A stretch of DNA of 64,000 bases from Glebionis coronaria (GCA_025667525.1 CM046881.1:495277627-495341626), one strand, 5' to 3'. Shown: positions 33,931-46,091, numbered from the stretch's first letter. Program-made: numbers and translations. The notes: generated from the letters alone by a model not told the origin.

Positions 33931-34338
33931 ATAACGGGATCTGAATGCGGTTTTGGAGATGTCACTTTCATGAACTCTTAACTGATGATATCCTGAACAA
34001 AGGTCTATCTTGGAAAAACAGCGAGCACATTGTAATTGATCAAATAAATCATCTGTACGAGGGAGAGGGTAACGGTTCTTGATTGTCAGCTTATTGAGTT
34101 CCCGATAGTCAATACACATTCTCATTGCACCATCCTTTTTCTTAACAAAGAGCACAGGATCTCCCCACGGCGAATGACTCGGTCTAATGAAACCTTTCTC
34201 TTGTAAATCCTTAAGCTGATTTGATAATTCATTCATTTCGGACGGTGCTAAGCGATAAGGTGGCTTGGCAATAGGCAGTGCACCCGGAATAAGTTCGATA
34301 CGAAATTCAACTTCACGCACAGGAGGTAATCCCGTCAA
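33931..34338 (-). pseudogene. pol: Reverse transcriptase N part, chromovirus M1 (cut by element A)
   Basis: Minus-strand frame of about 135 residues with the Tekay/Del-like RT start: [40 protein letters not shown] and [15 protein letters not shown], which holds the first catalytic aspartate. It stops at TAFRSRY, exactly where the LTR of element A begins, so the YxDD box, RNase H and integrase lie beyond the left edge of the window. A one-base deletion separates it from the protease frame, at a conserved sequence just upstream of [10 protein letters not shown]. Confidence 0.93.
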
Positions 34339-34343
34339 GTCAT

Positions 34344-35018
34344 CTAGGAATACCCAGGAAATTTACAAACGATACGAATGTCACCAAGCTTTTTCTCATC
34401 AGCCTTGATACAAAGAAGAGAATTCGGATTGTCATCCGGCTTCTCGACCTGAATTTCTAAGGTTTTACCCGAAGAAATAGGAATAAGCACGATTCGTTCA
34501 AAGCAAACAATGACAGCACGATGAGATGCTAACCTATCCATACCAACAATAACATCAAAACTGCCGAGACGCGTCGGTAAAAGGTCGATTAAAAACAAAT
34601 GGCCAAGAAAATCGAGGGTACAACCACGTAAGACTGTATTGGTGCTAAAAATCTTACCGTCTGCTAATTCTATATCATAACTAGTGTCTAAGGCAGAGGG
34701 AGTAATATCAATAAAAGGCGTAAAGGCAGAAGACACAAAACTTTTCTCAGCACCAGAATCGAATAAAACACTAACATAGTGATTGTTAAGAAGAAACGTA
34801 CCTGCGGCCACCTTAGGATTCTGCTGAGCATTATTAGCCACTTGATACACACTGCCCCGAGCTTCATTGTTCTGCGGGTTCTTGTCCTTTGGACACGTAT
34901 TCCTATAATGACATTTTTCACCACATCCAAAGCACACCACAGGGCAGTTTCTTTCCTCATGGCCAATCCTCCTACAAAATGCACACCTAGGAGGACACAC
35001 ACCAACAGGATGATGCAA
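34344..35018 (-). pseudogene. gag-pro: Gag zinc knuckles and protease, chromovirus M1
   Basis: Minus-strand frame of 224 residues. Two CX2CX4HX4C zinc knuckles lie near the start (CAFCRRIGHEERNC and CFGCGEKCHYRNTC). The aspartic protease follows, with active site FDSGA (about residue 87) and the partner motif VIVGMDRLASHRAVIVC. The double knuckle and protease fit a Tekay/Del chromovirus. The frame is joined upstream to the gag spacer by a frameshift near 35040. Confidence 0.92.
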
Positions 35019-35233
35019 ATTGCATCGATCACACTTAGGGGCAGATTTTCAGAATAACCTTGTCTGCCAGCAGGAGCAGCAGGAACAACAGGAGCAGCTG
35101 CATACATTGCTGTCGTCTCTTGTCTTTTATTTGCTTGTTGATTTCTGTTCCTATTAAAGTTTCTGTTGTTGCCTCAGTTGTTGTTTTGGTTATTTACATG
35201 ATTATTCCCCTGATTATTTCTTTTTGTATCCTC
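35019..35233 (-). pseudogene. gag: Gag N/Q-rich spacer, chromovirus M1
   Basis: Reads as an asparagine- and glutamine-rich Gag spacer (NNQGNNHVNNQNNN) on the minus strand. It has TGA stops near 35232 and 35180 where tryptophan or arginine is likely, and a frameshift before the zinc knuckles. It is recognisable only by position and composition. Confidence 0.7.
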
Positions 35234-35485
35234 TCATTTCCTCTTGTTACCATCACTTGACCTAGTTGCTTTACCTTCCACACACTGCTCGACCAACTCA
35301 CGAGCCATATTTACTGCTTCATGTAAGGAAGAAGGTTTTGATGAAGTAATGTGCCCTTTAATTCGTTCTGGAAAACCCTTGACATACCTTTTAATCTTCT
35401 TTTTCTCATTTGGAACCATTTCAGGACACATTAAGACCAATTCATGAAACCTATTATTGTAGGCCTCAATATCATCATTTTTCAT
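35234..35485 (-). pseudogene. gag: Gag middle part, chromovirus M1
   Basis: Minus-strand frame of 83 residues with the chromovirus gag signature YNNRFHELVLMCPEMV and KRYVKGFPERIKGHI. It is separated from the upstream part by two stops (within 35486-35572), where in-frame sequence EFKVMMTTEYCPETEIDRM still reads as Gag. Confidence 0.88.
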
Positions 35486-35569
35486 CTATAGATTCCATAG
35501 CTCTTGCTCCATTCGATCTATCTCAGTTTCAGGGCAATATTCAGTGGTCATCATTACTTTAAACTCGCT

Positions 35570-35959
35570 CTAAGGGATTTTGTTTGCATTTTCAAGGCCT
35601 AAAGTTCGAATATTCCCGTTCCACCATGTAAGTGCAATACCTTCCAAAGTACTAGCAGCAAATATCACATTGTCCTCTTCAGCACATTTGCAAGTCCCAA
35701 ATACTTGTTCCATCTTTTCTAACCAACGTGTCAAACCAACAACACCTTCAGTCCCCTTGAAAGAGTGTGGTTTTCCAGACATGAAAGTTTTGTGCGAACA
35801 TCCTTTTGCACTCGAAGAACTTTCAGTTTTAGTTTGAGTCTCTCGACTCTTTTCATATTCAACAACAACTTTTTCCACCCTTTTTGCAATAATTCTTTTC
35901 ATAGTGTCCCTACGGGATCTCCTGGGTCCATCAGTCCTACGAATTCTGGTAGGCGGCAT
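35570..35959 (-). pseudogene. gag: Gag N-terminus, chromovirus M1
   Basis: Begins at a likely start MPPTRIRRTDG (ATG at 35957-35959; the open frame extends to 35983). It has an Arg-rich start and a Lys/Glu coiled segment, then the gag core KPHSFKGTEGVVGLTRWLE and TLEGIALTWWNGNIRTLG. A TAG near 35570 replaces a codon that is tryptophan in the family, ending the frame. Confidence 0.88.
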
Positions 35960-36361
35960 GATTCTGTCAACAACATAGTACAAAATTCAGTGAGAACTTG
36001 TATAAGTATGCTATTTCAAGATTCATGGAAATTAGAGAAATAGGATAAGAAAAGATTTCAGATATGCATAACTGATTGTCAACATGAAATGCATTACTAA
36101 GGAGTGGAAAATATATATATATATTAAGCACGAAGGGTTTGGAAGGAGGTACTAAATACCGTAATGAAACCAATATAACATTTTTTAAAATGAAATCAAG
36201 GTATGAAATATTATAAGAATAATTAAGATAATAATAAGGACTAGAGAGTTACCCCCGCAGATATTGAACAACATTGGCGGATTCTCTGTTTGACAATAGT
36301 AAAACATGAAAATTTAGTTATAGACCAAGTTTTAAAAATGAGTCAGTTCCCTATAACCATC
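35960..36361 (-). other. 5' leader of chromovirus M1
   Basis: Noncoding stretch between the PBS and gag. About 130 bp next to the PBS (36235-36361) match the leader of element M2 (59390-59508), so the two belong to one family. Confidence 0.7.
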
Positions 36362-36373
36362 GCTCTGATACCA
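36362..36373 (-). other. Primer-binding site (initiator tRNA-Met), M1
   Basis: The minus strand reads TGGTATCAGAGC, a perfect complement of the 3' end of plant initiator tRNA-Met. Confidence 0.9.
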
Positions 36374-36376
36374 ATC

Positions 36377-37676
36377 CGTGAGACCCCCATAATCAGGCTT
36401 GGAACAACTAGGCAACAAGGGGGTAACACGTCATGGTACAAGTAACAATGAATTATAAATGACTCGAAAATGACGTAATAAAAGACATATTTATTACACC
36501 ACGATATATCAGAGTTTTAAAGCGAAGGTCCCACAAGTTTTAAAACATAACAAAGTACCATTACATCATGGTTTTAAAGTTTTATAGATACCAAAAGATA
36601 AGCGAAAGATTTTAACAACTTTTATTATATCAAAAGCATAAGCACAACACAGAACTCCCAAGCTGCCAAAATCCCCTGGGATCCCATCCTAGCTTATTAA
36701 GTGTTATTACCTGAGATTAAAACATGTAAAATCCGTCAACAAAAAGTTGAGTGATATTCATAGGTTTAGTAAACTAAGTACTGGAACACAAGTATTAGTT
36801 GTAAAACAAGTAATAAGGGGATGACTATGTACATTATCCATAGTCATGATGTATATTATTGCTATTTAGCTCATGACACCGAAGCTTAACAAAATGTAAG
36901 TTCCCCTAGTGAGTATTCAGCCTAAATACTCAAGTATAAACAAATGTAATGCGTCAAAGTAATACGAGACGGGGATTGTCAATCCCGATGGATCTATCCA
37001 CAACATTCACGCTTGCAAACTGTGAATTATTAACGGTTCATGATATTGAGGGGAAACTTAGTGGCTATAGAAACTAAAAGCAATGATATATTGTATTCAT
37101 ATGGCAGCATACAGTTCAGGATAACATACAGTTCATGATAGCATACAGTTTAAAAGATTGTGTTCCAACATGAAAAACTCACCCCGCGTTTTAGAAACAT
37201 TTTATCAATAGTAGAAAGGGGCTATGAACTCAACTTAGCAATAGCTATATCGAACAAGGATAACGATCAGGATAATAGTGACGGGAGTGAAATGATGAAT
37301 AAGATAAGCAAGGGAATCAAGAGCTTCTAACGACGACCTAAAATAAAGTGGCATGTCTTTAATTTATAGAATATCATAAATGAATGCACTTAAAAATACT
37401 AATATCATAATTATAACTTAAATTATATATTTTTAATATATATAAAATTATGTTTAAAATAATATAGTAGTTCATTACATCACTTCATCTATATATATAA
37501 AGAAGATACGTAAATTTGCGTAGTTGGCAATGGTGAATATATGTCACCGAATGTGTCACATAAGTTGTTAAAAACTAATATGGATTAGTGACTAAAAATC
37601 TGTCACTAAATCTGATTGTTGTTTGGTTCAGTAGTAGATTAGAAATGACAAAAAGATGTCAAAACGTCGCCGCTAA
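36377..37676 (-). repeat. 5' LTR of chromovirus M1, first part
   Basis: Related to the LTRs of M2: CGTGAGACCCCC here against TGTGAGACCCCC at 52234 and 59524. It is interrupted at GCTAA (37672-37676) by array C and resumes at 62917. No gene is seen. Confidence 0.85.
37672..37676. repeat. Target-site duplication of array C (left copy)
   Basis: GCTAA, identical to 62912-62916. Confidence 0.92.
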
Positions 37677-39488
37677 TGTAACACCCCACTTTGATAAGTG
37701 GACCGTTACGCGTAATTATGGCGTGTCATCAAAGCATGCAAGGTAATATGTAGTAAAACATACATGACCATAAGGAAAACTGGAATCAAACATCGGTTCC
37801 CAAACATAAGCCCAAAACATAAATAAAGTAAATAAACTAGGAAAGACTAGACAAGCATAGGTATATGGAAAAAAGGAGAAGAAGTCTGTGGCAGCTTCCA
37901 TCCTATGCACTTCCTCCAAATGCTCGAGTCCGTCCTTGGGTACCTGCCGTTTTGAGACATGGAAAGGAAAGTAACGGCTGAGCATAACGCTCAGTGCACG
38001 GATACACGACATATTATGAATGGCTGAAACATAAATAAGACTAATAGCAGCGGAAATATATAAGTCCTGGAAAACGTAGTTGTCTGTCATGTTAACTGGT
38101 TTTAGTTCTAAAAACATAGCTTATGTTACTTATGAAAATCTTTATTAGTTAATGTACCAAAAGCCAATATAGGTCATGAGGTCAACAACGTGCATGAATA
38201 CTTGGAGGGGAGACCTCATCATGCAATTAGAGGGGTTGCCTCTAATTAACTGGTAAGTGGGTAGGAGGGATCAGCTCCTTATGAAGGATGCAAGGTACAC
38301 ACCACATTCACCATGAAATCCTAACTGAAACATGTAACTAGAATGCACCCATACGCCCCACATGATAATATAATAATATAATGGATAAATAACTGAAAAG
38401 GAACGCCACGAGCTATCACTCCGCCGTGGTGAAGTCATAACACCAGTGCCTCTAGTGTTATGGTTATGGTACCTCCATAACTAGGTGAACTGGTCATGCA
38501 TGTATATGGCTAAGGTAACTAATAAAACAATAGAATTTAATCTGTAACTACTGGGGAAAACAGTTGGCTGCATACGGGAAATCCTACTGAAGGAAGAGAT
38601 TGTCCTTACTGAAGGACGGGAAATCCGTACCTTATGTCCAGTGCACGAAGAAAGAAGAACGAAAGGAAGTCCTACTCCAATCTCACTAATGATAATTCGC
38701 GTTTTAGGGTTTAGGACTAAAAACATGAACACACACCTTGCCTTGAATTAACCCACGATCCTTCTCCTTGGTTGTTGAGGTGGGAAACGACGGCAGAGGG
38801 GAAAAAATAAAGGGACGATATATTGTGAAGTATTTTAGGGTTTCCTGATAACTTGTCTAAAAAATAAGTATATACCCCCCCCCCACCCCCCCCCCCCCAC
38901 CCCCCCCACCCCCCCCCCCCCCCCCCCCCCCCGTTTTATCATTATAGTCGGCCTAGGAGAGCCGTTTAGGCCTTGAGCCCATTACTTCCCATACTTATTT
39001 GTTTTATATTTCACGTTTAATTAAATACGTACGCGTGTTCGTGCATTTTAAAATGACGTATGTGTATGTTCGTGTTTAAGTTCTCGCGTTTTGGCTTCTT
39101 GTCATGTCTAAAGTATTTTACGTAGATACATATTAATAAGTAATTAATATACGTAGTTCTTGTCGTGCATTAAATAAATTAAAAGTTTAAAACAGTTAGT
39201 GCTATAACAACTTCTTGTACGTAATCGATATACGTCGTCTAATAATAAAATATATACGTAGTCATATGTTCGTGATTTAATGTTCAAGTTTTCATGTTCA
39301 ATATTATAATTATTATGGTTAATAATTATCGTGTAATACCACGTACTTAATTATTATCGTGCATTAACACGTACGTAATTTCCGTAATTAATAATCGTGA
39401 CACGTGTTCGTGACATAAAAGGAAAGTTTTAATTGGTTCGTATGTTTACTAAGTGTACTGTTTATGGTAAAAGTATGCGGGTTTTACA
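37677..39488 (-). repeat. Array C LTR 1 (outer 3' LTR)
   Basis: 1812 bp, TGTAACACCCC to GGGTTTTACA, with a C-rich tract at 38875-38932. A 133-codon open frame (37716-38117, minus) occurs in all three LTRs but evolves mainly by amino-acid changes, so I do not call it a gene. Confidence 0.93.
38875..38932. repeat. Poly-C tract in array C LTR 1
   Basis: 58 bases of C with four single A interruptions. Shorter versions occur at the same place in LTR 2 (45518-45543) and LTR 3 (52154-52176). On the minus strand it is a long G-run. Confidence 0.95.
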
Positions 39489-39599
39489 ACTCTTCCCCAC
39501 TAAAAAGAATAATTCGTCCCCGAATTATAGATAAGGTAAACTGAAAAAGAAACATACCCGAATCAAACTGAGAGGGTATGTAAGATAAAAGGACCTGAA

Positions 39600-40400
39600 G
39601 GTGACATGAATAAAGGAACGTGGAACGTGACATTTCTTGAAGGGACATGGAACGTGACGTGACTGAAAGAAAGTATCTATTTGATAAGCGAAAACGGATA
39701 AGAAGTCTGGATGGACCCCTCCGATCCAGTGGCTTCCCGCCTAGAACGGTCCTCTAAAAGGTCTTGGTGGAAAAACAATCTAAATCTTCATGACTTTGTC
39801 TTGACGATACAGTATGTTTCTGTTCATAAACGTAAGAGCGGATCCTCCTGAATTGTTCGAGGAAATAAGGATTTACGTGCAAGTGTAAATGAAGCGTTGC
39901 ATGTAAAATGGCCCAAACTAACTGATAATAGTACTGTCTTAGCAATGATACGTGAGACATACTTAAACGTAGTACGTGAAAAATTGTGAACGTGATACGT
40001 GAACAATTTTGAACGCGAAACGTGGAGATATGGTGAGTGTAGTATGAGCAAACATATCGTGATCAAGGATACGTGTAACATATCGTGAACGTGATATGAG
40101 GAACGAGGAATGAACATGACATGTGAAACATATCGTGAACATGGAATACGGTGGTGGTAACGCCAAATGCTATGAGGAGAGACGTGGAATGTGACGTGAA
40201 ACGTCTATCTGAGGATAGAGAGTTATACTAAACTTGAGTCTGGTCTCTCAAGTTCTTGCAAAACTTCCCAGAATGAAAAATGAACGTAACATCGTAAGCC
40301 AGGATACGATCATGAACGTGAAAAGTGTCATGAGCGTGAGTGCGAAAGTAAGTCGTAAAATTGGAACAAGAACGTGAACGTAAATAAGGAGCACAAATGC
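39600..40400. repeat. ACGTG-rich zone, internal region 1
   Basis: Dense dispersed GAACGTGA, TACGTGAA and CATGGAACGTGA motifs without a fixed period. The duplicate is at about 46205-47000. Confidence 0.65.
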
Positions 40401-41259
40401 GAACCTTTGTCTGACCCGATAGCTGAGGGATTACCAAGTGATCGGATGTGCCTTGGCTGGAACATGTCTGATCTATCTGTTGGTTATTGAAATCCTTGCG
40501 GATGTAAGGATTCTGCAGACTTGATCAAACTGTTGGCAATAACCCAGATAACACCATGCTTCTTCTGAGTTTGCGTTAATCTGGTAACCAAAATCCATGG
40601 AGATCTTGGCCCATTCTGTTCACAGTTTTGATGATGGAAAAACATCCTAGTCTGTCGGTGTTCTATCTTAGCCTGTTGGTCTGTCAGGTACTTAGATATG
40701 AACGTAACTATATCTTGCTTCGTAGAAACTTGATACATAGAAATTTGCAGAACTATAAGTCTCCAAAATTAGACTTCTCTTAGCGTAGGATTTTCTTGAA
40801 CACCTAATGTAGTGTAGGGTTCTCACCTTTACGCATAAGCTGAGTCATGGTAAGATTAACCGTGCGAATCCATGTGATTCAGCATGTCACTGTAATCAAC
40901 CAGAATTTATATTGGAAAATTTCAAAGTGAAATTTCTCCTGTCGTAGAATTTGCAACATAGTGCAATAATGGTCTTCATGCTCTTCTCTAGACCTAGATA
41001 AAAAAAATCAAGTTGTTCTCGATGAAAATACTGATGAAATTGTTTATTAGTTCATGGAAACTCAATTTATTAAGTCTATAATGCTGCTGGAGCATTTATG
41101 AGACTAATACAAAATCACGAATCTAGCATGACCGAGTCGTGTACGAATAACGGTCATGGAAATGTTCTGCTTTTTCACTTGTCACTGTTGGCAGCATGAT
41201 CATGAGTCTGTAAAGTCGATTGGACATGTTGTCAGTACGTGGAGGAGAGTAACGGTTGT

Positions 41260-41330
41260 GGATGGTGATTTGTTTTAAATCGACGGTAGTCGACACATAA
41301 TCTCATGTTACCGTCCTTCTCCTTGAAGGT
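41260..41330 (-). pseudogene. Reverse transcriptase fragment, array C internal region 1
   Basis: The minus strand reads KDGNMRLCVDYRRFK, the RT motif that follows the VKKKDG block in chromoviruses. A stop follows soon after (SSTY then TGA). The second copy is at 47880-47955. Confidence 0.75.
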
Positions 41331-41840
41331 TCTTCTGGCATGTATGGGAAGATTTTGGTATAATCGGCTGGTTATGCGTAAAAGGAACTTCAGTGGTCGT
41401 GTCTTAACTGACAGCTAGAAAATTTTAGCAATCATGGCTAACAAAGCACGTGCTTGGAAAGCATAGATAATTTGTACAGATTTTCCTGATGGAAAACCAT
41501 GCTGAATGTATTCAGGAGCCTGAACATTACTGTACAAAATCATGAATCGTAGCAGGGTGTGTTGTACGTAGTCCATAATTAGGATTAAATTCAACTCGTG
41601 TCTGTCCGAGGTAATGCGTTAGCAACTTGGATCTCATTATTAGGCTGAAGGAAAACCTTCGTATACATGGGGAATACGAATGGCGTCCTTTATGGTCATA
41701 AATATATGAAATATGGGTGCAAGAAATGAAAGTGTCATCGAGCAAACGTGACAAATCTCACTGATACGCCGGTGATGGTACTGAAATTCTTGTGGCCTGA
41801 TTAATACATGGCACAACAAAATGGATATACCCTTTGGAGG

Positions 41841-42563
41841 TAGGGGTGTCATTCGGGTTATCGGGTCAGATTTGGGGCTTATCGGGTCGAGTCTTATCGG
41901 GTTTTGAAAAATTAAAAACTAACCCGCAACCCGAACCTATAAGATATCAGGTCTATCGGATTACGGGTTATCGGGTTGTGTTTATCGGGTTATCGGGTTG
42001 CATGTTAAGAAAAATAAAAACCCTAAATCAAGCTATACTGTGTTATATATATTCGTTATGTATTGTATTGATTTATATAACTTCATAAGTAATCCCAAGA
42101 AGTGGTGTAAATATGTTAAACATTAATAGAAACCACATCCTAATTAATCGAAGATCAAATCTGTTACTAAATGAGTCCATATATACTGTATATTTTAATG
42201 AGTATTGCGCAGCGTTATTAGTTTTTTTAGCAACGAATGAATACCAATACTGTGCTAAAAGACTATTAATCAAATTTGACACGAAACATAATGTCATTTG
42301 ACCAACGACGAGTAGAAAGTGAAGATTATCATACAATTTCTTGGGCATCAGTGCATATGTTATCGAGTTTATCGGGTTGACCCGATAACCCGATTAAAAC
42401 TTAATTTAGACCCTAACCCGACCCTATTAGCTTATCGGGTCTATCGGGTTGACTCGATAAACCCGATAAGCTAAGTTGGACCCGATAAGACCCGACCCTA
42501 TAAAGTCTTATCGGGTTCGGGTCGGGTTCGGGTCGGGTCGGGTCAACCTAATTGACACCCCTA
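41841..42563. mobile_element. hAT-type MITE (copy 1)
   Basis: 723 bp with terminal inverted repeats TAGGGGTGTCA and TGACACCCCTA and a perfect 8-bp target duplication TTTGGAGG (41833-41840 and 42564-42571), as expected for hAT. Both subterminal zones are packed with TATCGGGT and ACCCGATA motifs. The AT-rich centre (about 42010-42350) shows no recognisable transposase. Confidence 0.9.
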
Positions 42564-42608
42564 TTTGGAGGGTACCCTGAATTTCTTAGGGATGTTCCAG
42601 AATTTGAC

Positions 42609-42742
42609 GTGAGTCATGTGTCTTGACTCGTGTCTTGGAAAAAATAAGCATGACATGTGTCTTGACTGGTGTCTTGACATGTGTCTTCAAAAAGTATACG
42701 TGAGACATGTGTCTTGACTGATGTCTTGACATATGTCTCGAG
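42609..42742. repeat. ACATGTGTCTTGACT short repeat block (copy 1)
   Basis: Variants of CATGTGTCTTGACTNGTGTCTTG follow each other about three times with A-rich spacers. The duplicate is at 49231-49366. Confidence 0.7.
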
Positions 42743-42989
42743 GTGATGAAACAAATAGAACTAAAAATATTAGGTTATTATGCCAGAATTGGCGGATGGG
42801 TTGGACTACTGATCCTTTGTATTTCTGATCACGTCCGCGGCCGGAGATTCGGTTGCGATTGCTAGGATAGTTGCTGTCACAGTAGTGTTTACTATCGTCT
42901 TGTTTGTTGGTTCCATGACGGTCCTTCTCATGACTGTGATTCATGTAACTATTCAGCTGAGTGGCCGGCTGGTACCGGTTCTCACTCAT
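42687..42989 (-). pseudogene. Possible Gag spacer remnant, array C internal region 1
   Basis: A minus-strand frame rich in Asn, Arg, Ser and His (YPSNRNRISGRGRDQKYKG), the composition of the spacer before chromovirus zinc knuckles. It lies between the PBS and the RT trace, as expected for gag. The evidence is composition and position only. Confidence 0.3.
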
Positions 42990-44312
42990 ATGACTGAAAT
43001 GACAACTGGATGGCGTGTGACATGTAACTATGAATTAGGGACAACGATTGATGGAAATCGCCTGGTGGTGAAGCATCTTCTAGTCTGATCGCTTTGATCT
43101 AACGCCCTTGTCTTTGTCTTGTAAGATCTCCAGTTTGTGAACAGCATCAACATCTCATAGCGTCTCTAAAATCCGCAACATCGACCCTTAGTAACATCTC
43201 CAAGCTATGAGTGGCATCAGTAATTTTTAGAGTATTAGCTCGTGGAATACGCACATGGGATACGGTACATGGAGTACACATGGAATGCGCATGAAATGAT
43301 CGGTATGGGGTCGATCATCTGACATAATTTTAAAGGAAAATAATTGGTTAAACGGTTAGAAGGACCATCATGATAACCTGGCAATGCCAGTATATACCTC
43401 ATTCTGGTTGCATAGAGAAACGCTAACGTGTGGTTAAATGAATTTCAATGATGATTTTCCTGAAAGCATGATTAATGAAAACCAACCATGACTATCATGA
43501 AAGCAGGATTTAAATGAATTCCAACAGTGTCTTGCATGAAAGCAAAAACAACAAAAGAGACGTAAGACGTAATCAATCATGAAGACGAAATTATCATGAA
43601 GAAACATGAAGGAGTATATAACATAATCAACATGAAAATGAAGTTAACCATGATAGTATGAAAACATACTTGACATAAAAACATAGTAATTTATGAGGGG
43701 ACATAAAAAAAATTTATGCCAATAAATCATAAGAAAAATTTTATGCATGATAACAGTGCGCGAATGCATGATGCAGTTTATAAAAACCTTTATATGCGCG
43801 AGGGTAAACGTTTATGGTCAATTTACCCAAAACAAAAGACACATAGAGGGGACGCCTATGGGTCGGTCCCAAAGTTAAAAGTTTCGATAAAAGCACATGC
43901 GGCTAAATAGGGTCAGTCATGTACCAACCGTTACTTAGTCATAAACCTGCGACAATGATACATGGAATAAATGAATGAAACTTAGCTGTCAAAACTTTAC
44001 AGAATTTTTTTTATGTGACCAATTACGAACTACTGTGGTTCAGTTCACATTAGTCACAGTTCACAAGGAACATCGTGCATGAAACAATGACACGTAACTA
44101 AGTATGGATGACGGTTGTTCAGTCCATATTAGTAAAAGCAATACTGATAAAAACATCATGGTTAAAACAACAAGGTTCTGAAAACATCATGGTTGAAACA
44201 ACAAAGTGCTAAAAACATAAATACATGGAATAACAAGCGTTGGCTTAGGAAGCTCCTGACGACTACCCACTAGTCACAGGTCAAGTTTTAGAGCCTACAG
44301 GTCGAAGCCTTG

Positions 44313-44324
44313 TCTCTGATACCA
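44313..44324 (-). other. Primer-binding site (tRNA-Met), array C copy 1
   Basis: The minus strand reads TGGTATCAGAGA, 11 of 12 bases matching the initiator tRNA-Met complement, next to LTR 2. Confidence 0.85.
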
Positions 44325-44328
44325 TAAT

Positions 44329-46091
44329 TGTAACACCCTACTTTGATAAGTGGACCGTTACGCGTAATTATGGCGTGTCATCAAAGCATGTAAGGTAATA
44401 TGTAGTAAAACATACATGACCATAAAGAAAACCGGAATCAAACATCGATTCCCAAACATAAGCCCAAAACAAAAATAAAGTAAATGACCTAGGAAAGACT
44501 AGACATGCATAAGTATATGGCAAAAAGGAGAAGAAGTCTATGGAAGCTTCCATCCTATGCACTTCCTCCAAATGCTCGAGTCCGTCCTTGGGTACCTGCC
44601 GTTTTAGGACATGGAAAGGAAAGTAACGGCTGAGCATAACACTCAGTGCACGGATATACGACATATTATGAATGGCTGAAACATAAATAAGACTAATAGC
44701 AGCGGAAATATATAAGTCCTGGAAAACGTAGTTGTCTGTCATGTTAACTGGTTTTAGTTCTGAAAACATAGCTTATGTTACTTATGAAAATCTTTATTAG
44801 TTAATGTACCAAAAGCCAATATATGTCATGAGGTCAATAACGTGCATGAATACTTGGAGGGGAGACCTCATCATGCAATTAGAGAGGTTGCCTCTAATTA
44901 ACTGGTAAGTGGGTAGGAGGGATCAGCTCCTTGTGAAGGATGCAAGGCACACACCACATTCACCATGAAATCCTGACAGAAACATGTAACTAGGATGCAC
45001 CCATACGCCCCACATGATAATATAATAATATAATGGCCAAATAACTGAAAAGGGACGCCACGAGCTATCACTCCGCCGTGGTGAAGTCATAACACTAGTG
45101 CCTCTAGTGTCATGGTTATGGTACCTCCATAACTAGGTGAACTGATCATGCATGTATATGGCTAAGGTAACTAATAAAACATAAGCATTTAATCTGTAAC
45201 TACTAGGGAAAATAGTTGGCTGCATACGAGAAATCCTAATGGATTGTCCTTACTGAAGGACGAGAAATCCGTACCTTATGTCCAGTGCACGAAAAAAGAA
45301 GAACGAAAGGAAGTCCTACTCCAATCTCACTAATGATAATTCGTATTTTAGGGTTTAGGACTGAAAACATGAACACACACCTTGCCTTTAATTAACCCAC
45401 GATCCTTCTCCTTGTTGTTGAGGTGGGAAACGACGGTAGAGGGGAAAAAATAAAGGGACGAACTATTGTGAAGTATTTTAGGGTTTCCTGATAACTTGTC
45501 CAAAAAATAAGTATATACCCCCCACCCCCCCCCCCCCCACCCCGTTTTATCATTATAGTCGGCCTAGGAGCACCATTTGGGCCTTGAGCCCATTACTTCC
45601 CATACTTATTTGTTTTATATTTCATGTTTAATTAAATACGTACGCGTGTTCGTGCATTTTTAAATGACGTATGTGTATGTTCGTGTTTAAGTTCTCGCGT
45701 TTTGGCTTCTTGTCAAGTATTTTACGTAGATACATATTAATAAGTAATTAATATACGTAGTTCTTGTCGTGCATTAAATAAATTAAACGTTTAAAACAGT
45801 TAGTGTTATAATAACTTCTTGTACGTAATCGATATACGTCGTCTAATAAAAAATATATACGTAGTCATATGTTCGTGATTTAATGTTCAAGTTTTCATGT
45901 TCAATATTATAATTATTATGGTTAATAATTATCGTGTAATACCACGTACTTAATTATTATCGTGCATTAACGCGTACGTAATTTCTGTAATTAATAATCG
46001 TGACACGTGTTCGTGACATAAAAGGAAAGTTTTAATTGGTTCGTATGTTTACTAAGTGTATTGTTCATGGTAAAAGTTTGCGGGTTTTACA
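44329..46091 (-). repeat. Array C LTR 2 (middle, shared)
   Basis: 1763 bp. It serves as 5' LTR for internal region 1 and 3' LTR for internal region 2: a PBS adjoins its left side and a PPT its right side. The C-tract is at 45518-45543. Confidence 0.93.

Larger units (their letters stand above)
39489..44328 (-). pseudogene. Array C internal region 1, decayed chromovirus
   Basis: Has a PPT at its left edge (minus strand AGTGGGGAAGAG) and a PBS at 44313-44324. No long coding frame survives. Traces are an RT fragment at 41260-41330 and a possible gag spacer at 42687-42989. It also holds an ACGTG-rich zone (39600-40400), a hAT-type MITE (41841-42563) and a short repeat block (42609-42742). Many short open frames lie here, mostly in the ACGTG-rich zone, and I regard them as chance. 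Confidence 0.8.

Noticed and set aside
37716..38117. 133-codon minus-strand open frame present in all three array C LTRs (also 44368-44769 and 50995-51396).
   Set aside because: About one residue in ten differs between LTR 1 and LTR 2, although the DNA differs by only a few percent, so changes are mostly non-synonymous. There is no known domain. Openness reflects recent duplication.
39754..40437. Several overlapping minus-strand open frames with His/Ser/Arg-rich products.
   Set aside because: They arise from the ACGTG-rich repeats, lack starts in context and have no family resemblance.
42073..42348. 91-codon frame identical in both MITE copies (also 48697-48972).
   Set aside because: Identity follows from duplication of the array. 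The sequence has no transposase motif.
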